NCBI RefSeq assembly: GCF_963576545.1
Contig: NC_083658.1
Location: forward strand, 9,078,928 to 9,142,927
Origin: Limanda limanda
Taxonomy: Eukaryota > Chordata > Actinopteri > Pleuronectiformes > Pleuronectidae
Direction: 5' to 3'
Length of the DNA stretch: 64,000 bases
Shown: positions 13,224 to 23,876 of the stretch, one piece after another
How the letters are laid out: every line of letters starts with the position of its first letter
How positions within the stretch are numbered: the stretch's first letter is position 1
The notes under the pieces: model-generated
Database searches by the model: none
What the model was told of the DNA's origin: nothing
The model's input: the letters and a program-made list of their open reading frames with translations, nothing else
Made by a program: the position numbers and the translations under genes

Positions 13224-14504
13224 ATCTATTTCCCATCAAGAGATAAACAAGCATGTTGGCCACCGGGGCAAGAAATCGGAGAGGATTGATCCCTGTTTTC
13301 CAGATCTGGCCTGTGCATCATTTCCAAGCAACCTGAAGTCGTCTTACTGCTGGGAAGTACCAGCGAGAGGGGGGGTTAAACCAGGATATGGCTTACACCG
13401 TCCCCGCCCCTTGTTTACAAGACCACTGTGAGGGTTTGATTGGCAGCGGGACTGATCGACTCCGGCGGGCGGGCAGCGGGACCGCACGCTATTCACCGGA
13501 GAGTCCATAAATCACAATTTGGCGTAATTAAGCAGCAGGAATGACAAGCCAAGGGACCACTGTCTGGATGGGCGGATGAATGGACGGATGGATGCGGGGA
13601 AATATGATGGATGCAACACAATGCACTACGGGGGGAAGATAATTTAATCGTGGAAAAGCCCAAAGGGGAAACTGCAAGGGCAGCAGAGAAAAGAACCACA
13701 GAGGATGCCAGTCACGAGAGAGACTGGTTCACACAACATCCAGTTAACAACCACAGCATATAAATTGAGTGGATCTATTGGTGGCTGTGAGTTTGGGGCC
13801 ACCAGAGACCTTCCTCCACTCTGCCTTATCTCGTTTCTAGTCACCTCCATTTTGCTCTCCATCGAAGACGGCGGCGAACACTCCCACGAGGAGCCATGAA
13901 TAACAATATGGATCACATCATCCTCAAAGCCTCCGGAAACTTGTTTAAATTCAACAGGCACAAGAAGGGGAAGGAGTCGTTAGAGCGCTCGGAGACAAGA
14001 CATACTTGAACGTCTTCAATTCCAATCTTCTATCTGCTGAGGAAGTGATTTTTTTGTTTTGTTTTAAAGACAATACCTAAGATTTCAGTACCAGGAGCAG
14101 AAATGAAACTCTTGCCGAGACACATATCATATTGTTTTTCTGCAGAAGCGTATTTTTCTTTTAATTCCAGACGAGAATCCAAACTCCTCGAACAGTGAAT
14201 GTCATCCAAGCGCCAAACTTCACCTGAGTAAACGAGTCTACAGTTAGAACGAAGGGTGGAGAGTGAATAATGAAACAAGATTATAAGACCGGTTGCATTC
14301 CAGTTTGGCAACCTTGAAACTTTTCGAACTTTTTTCTTGTTAATTGAGAGCTATGGAGATTTTTCACCCAGTTCTAAATAGAGTTTGATAATCCGAAGCT
14401 TTTCCTTCACACAAACACGTATATTAAACTTGCTTGAATTTTTAGCAGCCACTCCCTCGCTCACCTCATCCCATTGATAGATGTTTCCAAAAAGCCTCCA
14501 TCTC

Positions 14505-14625
14505 TATCTGGAATGTCTGCGAGCCAGCGCGGCTACAATTAGCATTAGTCCCCTTTTCAATCACGCTGATGGACCGTGGAGGCGTCCCACAGCCCCTGAA
14601 GCCCCACACTAATGCTCAATCGACG
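14505..14625. promoter_or_regulatory. Candidate conserved non-coding element (speculative)
   Basis: A complex, non-repetitive stretch of balanced composition containing ACAATTAGCATTAGTCC, that is, two ATTAG homeodomain-type cores a few bases apart. It has no coding potential and no simple repeat. Only a cross-species alignment could show constraint. Confidence 0.2.
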
Positions 14626-14832
14626 TAATGCACACACGTCCGGCTGAGGAGAAGCGGAAACAAATAGCGTTCTTTGGCTCGTGGACGGATGGCTCCTCTT
14701 TCTCATGGTTCTATCGGTGTGTCGCCCGCGAGCGCATTCGGCGTGTCCGTTAATCTGTCATCCGGCCACCTCTTCCCTGTCGTCCGTCTGCGTCAATCAC
14801 GGTGCCTTCCGGTGCTCCGAAATTTCATCCGT

Positions 14833-14888
14833 CACCTCTTTTGAAGTCGCATGAAAAACTCCTTTTCACAGCGACTTCAAAAGAGGTG
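14833..14888. repeat. Near-perfect 56-nt hairpin
   Basis: The left arm CACCTCTTTTGAAGTCGC (14833-14850) is exactly complementary to the right arm at 14871-14888, giving an 18-bp perfect stem. Inside it, TGAAAA (14852-14857) pairs with TTTTCA (14863-14868) across a 1/2-nt bulge, leaving a 5-nt loop. The fold is far better than expected by chance for one site. It could be a tiny fold-back element, a cruciform or a transcribed small-RNA precursor; nothing in the sequence decides between these. Confidence 0.8.
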
Positions 14889-16930
14889 TCATGATTATAA
14901 CCACGTCTGTCCTACTGTCTAAATCCAGTCCTCATCTCCCAGTCACTCTTGGTTAACATTCTACTCTTCTACTATTCTACTAATCACATTAGAGTTTTCT
15001 GTTTTTTCAAAGGCAAATAATATCTGCAGCATGGCACACTCTGGGAAACAACTGGCAGAACTACAAGACCTGCAGGGAATGGAATATGCAAGAGAAGCTG
15101 CTGAAAACCTCATCTGTGTATTGTCATTAACATCTCAGTTAATCATCATTCCATTGGTGTCGCTGGGAGAGTTGATGTAGAAATGTAACTGCATTACAAT
15201 ACACTGGTATGCACTGTAGAGCCTGACTAATAATGGTTGTATTTGTGTTTTCTTTTTGTAATAAGAACTTTTTCCCTCCCCAATATCAGCATCTGGCCCC
15301 TAAAAAAATCCTCATCGGCCTTTTAAAAGTTTGTCAAAACCAGGATTGTAATTGTTTGTTTTGAAGACTTGCCTCTTTCACTCACAGACCGCATCAGCAA
15401 CAAAGAATAAATACATTTTAATAAGTAAACAAATGAAGTACGGCCAGGGAATGGTAATTGCAAAGAGCTCCTCCTGAAACAGAACTCGGGGGGGAAAAAA
15501 GAACCAAATCAACTCACATTTCACATTCAGAGTAAAACGCATTTTACATTTGAAGATACTCTCATAAAGCTTTCGCATTGCATTCGCCGCAGCCGACTCT
15601 TTTTCCCAAGGACCTCAGTCATTAATGTTAAAAGTGTTAATCATATTCTGACAGTGGTGGTGTAGAGGAATTCTAATGATTCACAAATCTGATCATATAT
15701 GTGCACCCATTTAAACTGCCATCTCCGAAGCATACTTGTGTGCAAATTCTAAAAACAGACGGAAAATGCATTTGACAATATCATTTTGCGTTTGAATAAA
15801 GTTATATATCCCAAGCAGACCCTGAGGGTGTAATCCTGAAGCCCTTCTGCCACTTCTCTGATCCCCCTGTTCTTCTTCTAATCACGTCTGCTGCTGCCCG
15901 AACCCGACAGTGAGGGAGGCCGTGCACCCGTCTGTCCGTCAGCCGGCCTGCCCACGGATTCCTGTTGTCACCCTGGCGTCCTGGCTCGGCCCATTAGCCC
16001 AGTTCGACTGGCATTTAGACTGGCAGGACACACGCGGGCAGGAGCCAAAGGGCCCCCCCGCCTGTCTCGCACCACAACAGTAGACAGGCCCACATGGCGA
16101 CATGCAGCAGCTGCCCGCTCCAATCCACGTCACTCCGGCTGCATTTTCCTCCGTCTCGACGGGATTCGATTACATTTCATTAATTTTTGGGACAGTGCAA
16201 CTCCGCGAGGTTTGATTCAATCTACTGGCGATGCAATTTAACTCGACGCAATCAGACTCACTTGGACTGAATGAATTTTTAAACATCATCTCGTCCTCGC
16301 TTCCTCGCCGCCGTATAAATCTTCTTGTTGCTCGCCGCGTCCTGCCCGATTTTTTCCGCCTCCCTGTGATTCGGGAGATAGAAAATAACGAGCGAGGGCA
16401 GACTCATCCTTACAAGAGAACCCCCCCCCCACACTCGGTGTATCTACACTTTCTTGGCTCCTGGTTGGGACAGACTCCCCGAGGAGAATTTCCATGATAA
16501 TAATGGGTGAATTGAGTGAAAATAGACCGAGGTTGGTACAGGGCAACATTGAACATGCTGTCGTTTTTATATTAAAGACAAAAAGCCCAATGTTCACCTA
16601 CTGCAGCTTGTTTTACTATTTCTGCTATCGGCAAAAAAAGCCCAAACATGTGTCATTAACACACAATACGTCCTCGAGTGAGGATGAATACGTTTCCTGC
16701 AGAGGTCTCTTAATCCCTGATGCTAATCCTGTTAGCGGAGCTGTGAGCTGATAGCTGCACAGCGGGAACACGGAGCTCTCCAAGCTACCCTTGAGCAAAG
16801 CTGTTCATGTCGTTTCGGGTTGTGAACCTATAACTTCCCAATGAAGGACAGAAGTGGAAGGATACAGAGACAAACTAGGCTTTGGATGTAGACGATGTAG
16901 TAGTTTTGCATCAATGTGGTCATTACATAT

Positions 16931-17390
16931 ATCTTTGTGGTCATTTTGTGTCTCTTTGTGGTTGTTTTTGGTCTTTCAATGGTTGTTTTGCGTCTCTTTG
17001 TGGTTGTTTTGCGTCTGTTTGGTCAGTTTGTCTCTTTTTAAAGTCATCTTCCTTCCTAAAGCCATTTTTGTCCCACTGGCCTCTCTTTGTGGTTGTTCTG
17101 TGTGTCTGAAATTGTTTTGCGCCTCTTTGTTGTAATTTTGTTTTTCTGCTGTTGTTGTTCTGTCTCTTTAAGTCCCTGTAGTCGTTCTGAGTCTCATTCG
17201 GTCCTTTAGTAATCCCTTTGTTCCTCTTTGTGCTCTGTTTTTGGTTGTTTTGGCCATTTTCGTTGTCATCTGGTGCCTGGTTGCGGTTACTCTGTGTCTC
17301 TCGGTGGTCGTTTCCAGTCCCTTTGTGGTGTATTCTGTCTCTGCGGCCGTTTTCATCTCTCTGTGGTCATTCTGTGGGCGTCTTTCTGTG
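16931..17390. repeat. Degenerate 21-bp minisatellite
   Basis: Tandem, diverged copies of a unit close to TTTGTGGTTGTTTTGCGTCTC. Two adjacent units near 16980-17020 repeat at exactly 21 bp; elsewhere the spacing drifts and bases vary. The plus-strand frames over this block (Cys/Leu/Val/Ser-rich) are products of the repeat, not a protein. Confidence 0.85.
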
Positions 17391-18075
17391 AAGCGTTAGC
17401 ACTCACTTCAAGCAGATGCTCTGATCTACGGTTCTGCCACTTCATCTGGGCGAGCCGACAACAAGCCCTGCGGCGCCGGCATTCGGCTATTCTCATGCAT
17501 CCAGGTGTTTAGAAAAATAACACTTGCAAATGCACAAATCCAATGCTAAGACAGGAACTCGGCGGAATCGAGCGCTAAAGGGCACACATGAGAAATCAAA
17601 AAAACGTACAGGCAAATAAATAGCGTTTCCAAAACACTAAAATTGCCCTTTGTACAATTCCCAGACCTGCTGACTCTAGTCGTTCCCTAAATTGATTTCT
17701 CATACGCTGCTGCCTCGAGGGGGCGATTTCATTTTCATATGTACACTGGCTCTCTCCGAGTGTGCTCTCTGTCCTAGTCTATTAATCAAATAATGCAATC
17801 AATTCCACCTTTCAGGACTAAGACACAGGCCATTTATGTCTTTAATACGAGTTTGTGATTGGTGGTGTTAAGCATCGCATGGTTCCAGGATCAGGTTCTC
17901 AACATGGCAGGAAGTGGAGGTAAACAGGAAGTTAAAGGGGTATAGTTTGTATCCTGCAAGGCTAGAGGAGTGAATTTCTGAAAAAGGAATAAAAAAAATG
18001 AGAAAATCTGCACAAGCTTCATAAATATTTGACCGATGATTCACTTGAATGGTTTGAGGCTGTGTGTTAGTGTAA

Positions 18076-18099
18076 GTGTGTGTGTGTGTGTGTGTGTGT
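18076..18099. repeat. GT microsatellite
   Basis: Twelve perfect GT units. Confidence 0.9.
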
Positions 18100-19733
18100 T
18101 AGTGCCCTTGCATTTTTGCTTACTCATGTGAGCGTGCACATAAACCAGGGCTACAGGATGTAAGCAAAACCTCAAACACATGCTTAAGCGCAGGCTCCGG
18201 GTGCAATGAGAGACACTTATGCGCCGGGGTATAAATCTTTAAAAACCCTGAGCCTCTGACACCCCCAAGAGATACAGAAATCTTAATTACGCCACTTAAC
18301 ATCACATCGGCGAGTCCCGGGTGAACCCAAGCAAGCATATAATTCATTGTGCTCAGCGTTCGGTAAAAAGCCAAATGCAGAAACCTTCAAGGATGCACAC
18401 TCGAGAGCGGGGTAGACGGTGAGCTGGGACTTCAAAAGCAAATGTTTTTCTTTCACAAGCCGGAGGGGGTAGAACACAGGATATCTGCAGAGTTAGTGTG
18501 GTGGGAGGCAAAGCACCTCGCTGACTCCTGCCAGGAAGGGGAAAGAAAACCACCAAGCTGCTGTCGTGAATCGGTGAAGGCAAAGAAAACCGGGTTCTGG
18601 GTCCTTACCCCAAAAGCCCTGCTGTGACATTTAAAGCTTCCTGCTAAGGCACCTTCATCTCAGCACCACCCCCCTACCATCACATGAAAGCTTTGTCTAA
18701 GAGGTCAATTTGTGTGAACCGTGCTATCATGGAAAACATGATGAGAATGAAAATCGGTTGGCGAGATGATGTAACGGCGTTGTAACAAAGGGAAAGTGGC
18801 TGATCCGGTTTGGGCCTCTGTGTTTGACATCGATGGGACACAACGATAAATGTAAATACCAATCCCCATTACTGTGAAGGCATCGTTCTCCTCCTCTTCC
18901 TCTCTTTTGTCAACATTCGACTGACTGACGTGCTGTAAATATGAATGACCAGTATGTCATGGTCCTTTTGAAATGTCGAGGGTGATCAAAACTGGTCCTG
19001 CTGAGGGTCTGCTTCTGTTTCCAGAACACAAACCACCAAAATAAACCACGTGGACCCATCTGATGCAGATTTATCCCAGAAATCCTCACCTCATCCAACT
19101 CATACACATCCTTCCTTCTCACAAGCATTACAATAATACCGTTACAGAGTCCTGTTATTAATATTCATAGTCATTTTAACACGCTCTCCTATACTGCAAA
19201 AATATAGTAAAATATGTATCTGAGATTCTCCATTTGCGACCGTGGGACCCTTTGAAACCTCCTCAAGGACCCCACCTCCCCCCCTTTCCATTGAGCCCCC
19301 CCCCCCCCTGGAGGACTTCAGAGAGGAAGTGTGGATGAATGAGATGCAACATGCTCGAACTACCAGCGGCTCTCCCTGTCGGTGCCACTTTGCAGCGCTC
19401 TACCCCCACCTGCCGTTGTGCGCCAGGAAACCCATGGCAACACAAAAATGTCCATGTGACGACTCCCTCTTTTTCTCCCAAGTCTTTGGACGTTGTGTTT
19501 GCTGAACAAGTGTGGGGGGGAATTAACCAAGGGGGGGTTATAACATGGATGCAATTCAACTTTTTGGGATAAACAAGCCTTAATGACATGTTCGGAAATT
19601 AAAAAGAACCTGCATGATGTGGGTAATACTTGGATTTGCTCTGAATCAGGAGCTGCAGAAGTGTGTGTGTGTGTGTTGGGGGGGATGCAGGACACCTTTA
19701 TGGCAACGCGCCGCGCGTAATGGACAGAAATAC

Positions 19734-19757
19734 GCACACACACACACACACACACAC
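19734..19757. repeat. CA microsatellite
   Basis: Twelve CA units. Confidence 0.85.
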
Positions 19758-19852
19758 GGGCCAGAGGCGACTGTGCACCACGCTTTCAATCAATGCTTTT
19801 GTTAGCAGCAGTCACTCAGGTAACGTCTCCATCGCCCACGAGCCTGGAGCCA

Positions 19853-19902
19853 GTACACACACACACACGGGCACGCGCACAAACACACGGGCACGCGCAC
19901 AA
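19853..19902. repeat. CA tract with a duplicated 20-bp GC-containing unit
   Basis: A CA array leads into two copies of ACACACGGGCACGCGCACAA in tandem. The alternating purine/pyrimidine pattern favours Z-DNA. Confidence 0.75.
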
Positions 19903-20043
19903 GACAATCATCGCGCAATCGTGCGAAGCAGGTGCCCCCACGCACATGAAACCCAATTAACGGAGGAGCGTGTCACAAATGGGAGCTCGTATTTCCAAAC
20001 TTTCCGGAGCACGTCGTGGCTTGATTACGCACAGGCTGCGCAC

Positions 20044-20067
20044 CACACACACACACACACACACACA

Positions 20068-20107
<40 letters not shown>
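20044..20107. repeat. CA microsatellite
   Basis: About 31 CA units with one AG interruption. Confidence 0.95.
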
Positions 20108-20110
<3 letters not shown>

Positions 20111-20306
20111 CTGCTTCGTGTAATCTTCCATCTACACAGTTTTTTCCTACAGTGACAAGAATATTGCAACTCAGGTTAACGTCTCCAGTTCGAGTTGGAG
20201 GATTAGAATCCGCTCGCAGGACGCAGCTCATCCGTGCGCACCAGGAATAACGCAGCACCATAAAGGCAGCACCCGAACACACGCAGAATAAACTCACGGC
20301 TGAGCA

Positions 20307-20327
20307 GTGTGTGTGTGTGTGTGTGTG
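20307..20327. repeat. Short GT microsatellite
   Basis: Ten GT units. It lies about 460 bp on the intron side of the candidate exon at 20.79-20.84 kb. Confidence 0.85.
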
Positions 20328-20477
20328 GTGAGGAGAACAGTGTGTGTCCGATGGAGTGCAGGGTGTGTGTGTCTGGACGGACCCCCATCATAATCCCCCC
20401 TTTTCAGCGAGGAAGCATTGTGGCCCCTGCAGGACGTGCCTCAATTACCAAACAACGTCCAGTTAAACAATCCAGCC

Positions 20478-20555
20478 CTCTCTCTCACTCGCTCTCTCTC
20501 TCACTCTCTCTCTCCCACTCCCCTCTCATGCCCAAGCTCGCTCGCCCCCTCATCT

Positions 20556-20624
<69 letters not shown>

Positions 20625-20625
20625 C
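20478..20625. repeat. CT microsatellite (GA on the minus strand)
   Basis: CT-rich sequence culminating in an almost perfect CT array at 20560-20617. On the minus strand, the likely sense strand here, it is a GA tract starting about 160 bp downstream of the putative exon 1 donor site. Leu/Ser frames across it are artefacts. Confidence 0.95.
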
Positions 20626-20787
20626 TCAGCAGCAGCTTGCTCGCTCCCTCTGCAGATCACGATGAGCGTATCCCCAAAATAAAAAAGAACGCATTCAACT
20701 TGTCCACAAAGTCAACCGAGCCCCCCCGGGGGAGGTGGGGTGGGGGGGTTGACAGGCACTCACTCACTCGCTCACGCACGTACGTAC

Positions 20788-20839
20788 CTTGGCTGCTGCA
20801 GACGAGCATCCCGAGGAGGTGGAGGAGTTGGAGCATCAT
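20788..20839 (-). CDS. Candidate first coding exon of a secreted or membrane protein (partial, gene not identified)
   Basis: On the minus strand, two adjacent ATG codons (20837-20839 and 20834-20836), in the context GCAACATGATG, open the peptide MMLQLLHLLGMLVCSSQ. This is a short, strongly hydrophobic, leucine-rich segment with small residues at its end, as in a signal peptide. After 17 codons plus one base, AAG is followed by GTACGT, an acceptable splice donor with the intron beginning at 20787 (phase 1). The frame stays open upstream to an ATG at 21052, but that extension is arginine/glycine-rich and lies in CpG-rich DNA better explained as 5'UTR and promoter. I therefore prefer the signal-peptide start. 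No later exon of this gene could be recognised in 1-20.78 kb, so the product is unknown; many adhesion or receptor genes have a short signal-peptide exon followed by a long intron. It could also be a chance frame. Confidence 0.5.
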
Positions 20840-21060
20840 GTTGCGTTCAGGCTCCTGGGTGTTTCTGCTGCTGTGGGGAACGACGAGCCGTCTGGGGCTC
20901 CGCTGGCGACTGATGGAGCCTCGCTCTCCTTCCGTTCCCTTCCTTCCTTTGCGCGCGCTCCCGGCTCTCCGCGCTCGTCCACCGCGCCTCGCTCTGCGCC
21001 GAGGAGCGAACACCCCCCCCCTCCCTCCCTCCCTCCTTCTCACTTCTCTCAAAAAGCCTC
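20840..21060 (-). promoter_or_regulatory. CpG-rich putative 5'UTR/promoter of the minus-strand gene
   Basis: This segment is GC-rich with many CpG dinucleotides (for example the GCGCGCGC and CGCGCTCG stretches near 20.95-20.98 kb), in contrast to the AT-rich flanks. It sits directly upstream of the minus-strand candidate start codon. It also contains a CCCT run (21015-21035). No TATA box is evident, as is usual for CpG-island promoters. The transcription start cannot be placed. Confidence 0.5.
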
Positions 21061-21303
21061 ACCGTCAGAAGCTGTTGGATTGGAAGAGACAAACAAGGAG
21101 ATCAGATTCAGATTGTTTTGCAGTTTTATTTTTTTTTTGAAACCACACACGTGTCAAAGCAGGGGGAGGTTGGAGTGCAAAGAGAAGAGCCAATCTTGAC
21201 ATCCTACACCCAGGAGTACTTTATCTGTGATATCTGTGAGCTCCTTGGGCCCCTGGACTGCCTCCCCCCCTCCTGTAGGAACAGCACCACCTGCTCATCC
21301 ATG

Positions 21304-21799
21304 TTAAAGGGATAGTTCACCTGAAAATGAAGATTCACCTAGGTGACGATGGAGGTGGTGGGTGAAGTGTTTGAGTCCAAAAAACCCTTTCGGAGTTTCA
21401 GGGGTCAAAGGTGTTGCAGCCAAATCCAATACAGTTGAGGTAAATGGAGATCGATTCTTACATCGAAAAACAAAAACAGGATAACACAGCCTCCATACTG
21501 CTGCTGTGGTGTCATCCAAGTGTCAGTAAGCTCTCGCCCATCATATACGTACAGTTGAATCTCTACATCGGGACAAGGACATTCAGGCTGTATCAAGTCA
21601 GAATAGAATATCTGGGCTTAGGGACACTTGGACACCACAGCAGCAGTAGGGAGGCATTTGAGTGTTGTTTTAACATTTGAAGATCACCAGTTCCTTCAGT
21701 TGTTTGGTGGACTCAAACACTTCACCCACCCCTCCATCAGCATAGTGGTGATCAGATAATTAGTGAATCTCCCTTTTTTTCGGTGAACTATCCCTTTAA
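21304..21799. mobile_element. Complete fold-back MITE with TTAA-type termini
   Basis: The outer 18 bp TTAAAGGGATAGTTCACC (21304-21321) is the exact reverse complement of 21782-21799. Inverted homology continues inwards: 21348-21380 matches 21709-21738 in reverse, and a CTGCTGCTGTGGTGTC block near 21.50 kb matches a reversed block near 21.64 kb. The 496-bp unit therefore folds into a long imperfect hairpin. It encodes nothing. The TTAA at each edge may be the target duplication or part of the terminal repeat. From memory the ends resemble the Angel-type MITEs known in teleosts. It lies about 250 bp upstream of the putative promoter, where it could affect expression; that is speculation. Confidence 0.85.
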
Positions 21800-21802
21800 A
21801 AG

Positions 21803-21935
21803 TAGATTAGACGAGACTTTATTGATCCCGAAGGAAACGATTGTCCCAGCTTGCTCCAAAATTACAATACAGCAATAAACAAAGTAAACTGGGTAATCCA
21901 GAGGGGAACAAGCACTGTAATGCTGACTCAGGTAA
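21803..21935 (-). mobile_element. Probable LINE 3' tail fragment, reverse orientation
   Basis: It starts with AGATTAGACGAGACTTTATT, then GATCCCGAAGGAAA. The TTTATTGATCCC signature is, from memory, the reverse complement of the 3' end of common fish LINEs (probably Rex1-Babar type), where GGGATCAATAAA precedes the terminal repeats. No coding sequence remains. It abuts the MITE. The clade and the inner limit are uncertain. Confidence 0.45.
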
Positions 21936-22475
21936 GTCATTGGTATCGAGGCTGCAAGACAGAGTTCAAGTTGTGGTGGAAAATACACCAAAAAAAGCTA
22001 TAATAATTAGCCAAACAGAAAAATCCGAGAAGTAGCTGTGGTCCAGCTACTTTTGAGTTCAACAAAAACATCACACAGATATAAGTATCTGTAATACCAG
22101 TATTTATAATATGTATATGAATAACCATCAGTTAAATTTAGATATTAGTAATGAGATAAATGGAGGTTCTATTCCAGAGAGGCTTAATTAACATGGTTAG
22201 ACCTGTGATTACTTTAAAAGGGCTGCCGAAATAAAAAAGGTTTGTTTTAATTTATACAAAAAAACAGTGTGACGTCTCCGGCAGGTCTCACCTGAGTTAT
22301 TTTAATTTCGTCTTTTAATCGCAGCCCTGTCATTCAAACAAGAATAGCTAGATTAGTGTGGTCGGGTTTTTAAAGCACTGTTACTTTTTTTTAAATGTTC
22401 TGTTAAACTATGCCTGAACCAATCACAATGTTCCTTTAAGGCAGATTTCTCAAAGCAACACAACTTTTATATCAT
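21936..22475. other. AT-rich non-coding DNA
   Basis: No gene, clear repeat or structural signal is visible between the LINE tail fragment and the short repeat end at 22.48 kb. Confidence 0.5.
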
Positions 22476-22515
22476 AGCTTGTATATAAAGATGGATGACA
22501 TGTGTCCACCTTCTC
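22476..22515 (-). repeat. Short end fragment of the TATAAAGATGGA repeat family
   Basis: It contains GTATATAAAGATGGATGACA, the same end sequence seen at 42.64 kb and, more diverged, at 31.44 and 50.16 kb. Only about 40 bp is recognisable. Confidence 0.4.
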
Positions 22516-22600
22516 CCAGTATCAACAAATTACATTTCAGTCTGTTTTTAGCATCAAATGTCTAATTGAAATTAAACTTATTGGAAAAATGAACAAGACA

Positions 22601-23728
<1,128 letters not shown>

Positions 23729-23762
23729 CATGCATATAATTTGACTTTTTTTCCACTAAAAC

Positions 23763-23876
23763 AGGAGGCAGGATTTATGACCTACACTGCAGCCAGCCAC
23801 CAGGGGGCGATCAAGATGCTTTGGCTTCACTTTTATAGCGGAAACTTGTTGTCAATCTTTATAAACCTTCTGTCTA
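23763..23876 (+). repeat. Dispersed repeat copy 1 (CCACCAGGGGGCGA family)
   Basis: It contains GATTTATGACCTACACTGCA, then CCACCAGGGGGCGA (23797-23810) and ATGCTTTGGCTTCAC. The same order of blocks is found at 43.36-43.49 and 53.55-53.65 kb and in reverse at 31.43 and 50.16 kb. It directly follows the GATA array. The CCACCAGGGGGCG core matches the known vertebrate CTCF core consensus. Confidence 0.75.

Larger units (their letters stand above)
11090..16930. other. Non-coding DNA
   Basis: No exon is supported. It includes a CT-rich tract (13.14-13.22 kb), a GGAT-rich patch near 13.56-13.60 kb, and the hairpin and candidate conserved element listed separately. The 165-codon minus-strand frame at 12.2-12.7 kb has no recognisable domain and overlaps equally long frames on the other strand. 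Confidence 0.6.
17391..20306. other. Non-coding DNA upstream of the CT tract
   Basis: No exon is supported. It holds short GT and CA arrays (18076-18099, 19734-19757, 19853-19902, 20044-20107) and several runs of C or G around 19.28-19.31, 19.51-19.54 and 19.68 kb. Confidence 0.6.

Noticed and set aside
19663..20250. 195-codon plus-strand His/Thr-rich frame
   Set aside because: Product of two CA arrays; no start context or domain.
20418..21140. 240-codon plus-strand frame
   Set aside because: It runs through the CT array and then antisense to the CpG-rich block and candidate exon. Its composition is low complexity (Ser/Leu then Arg/Pro), with no domain.
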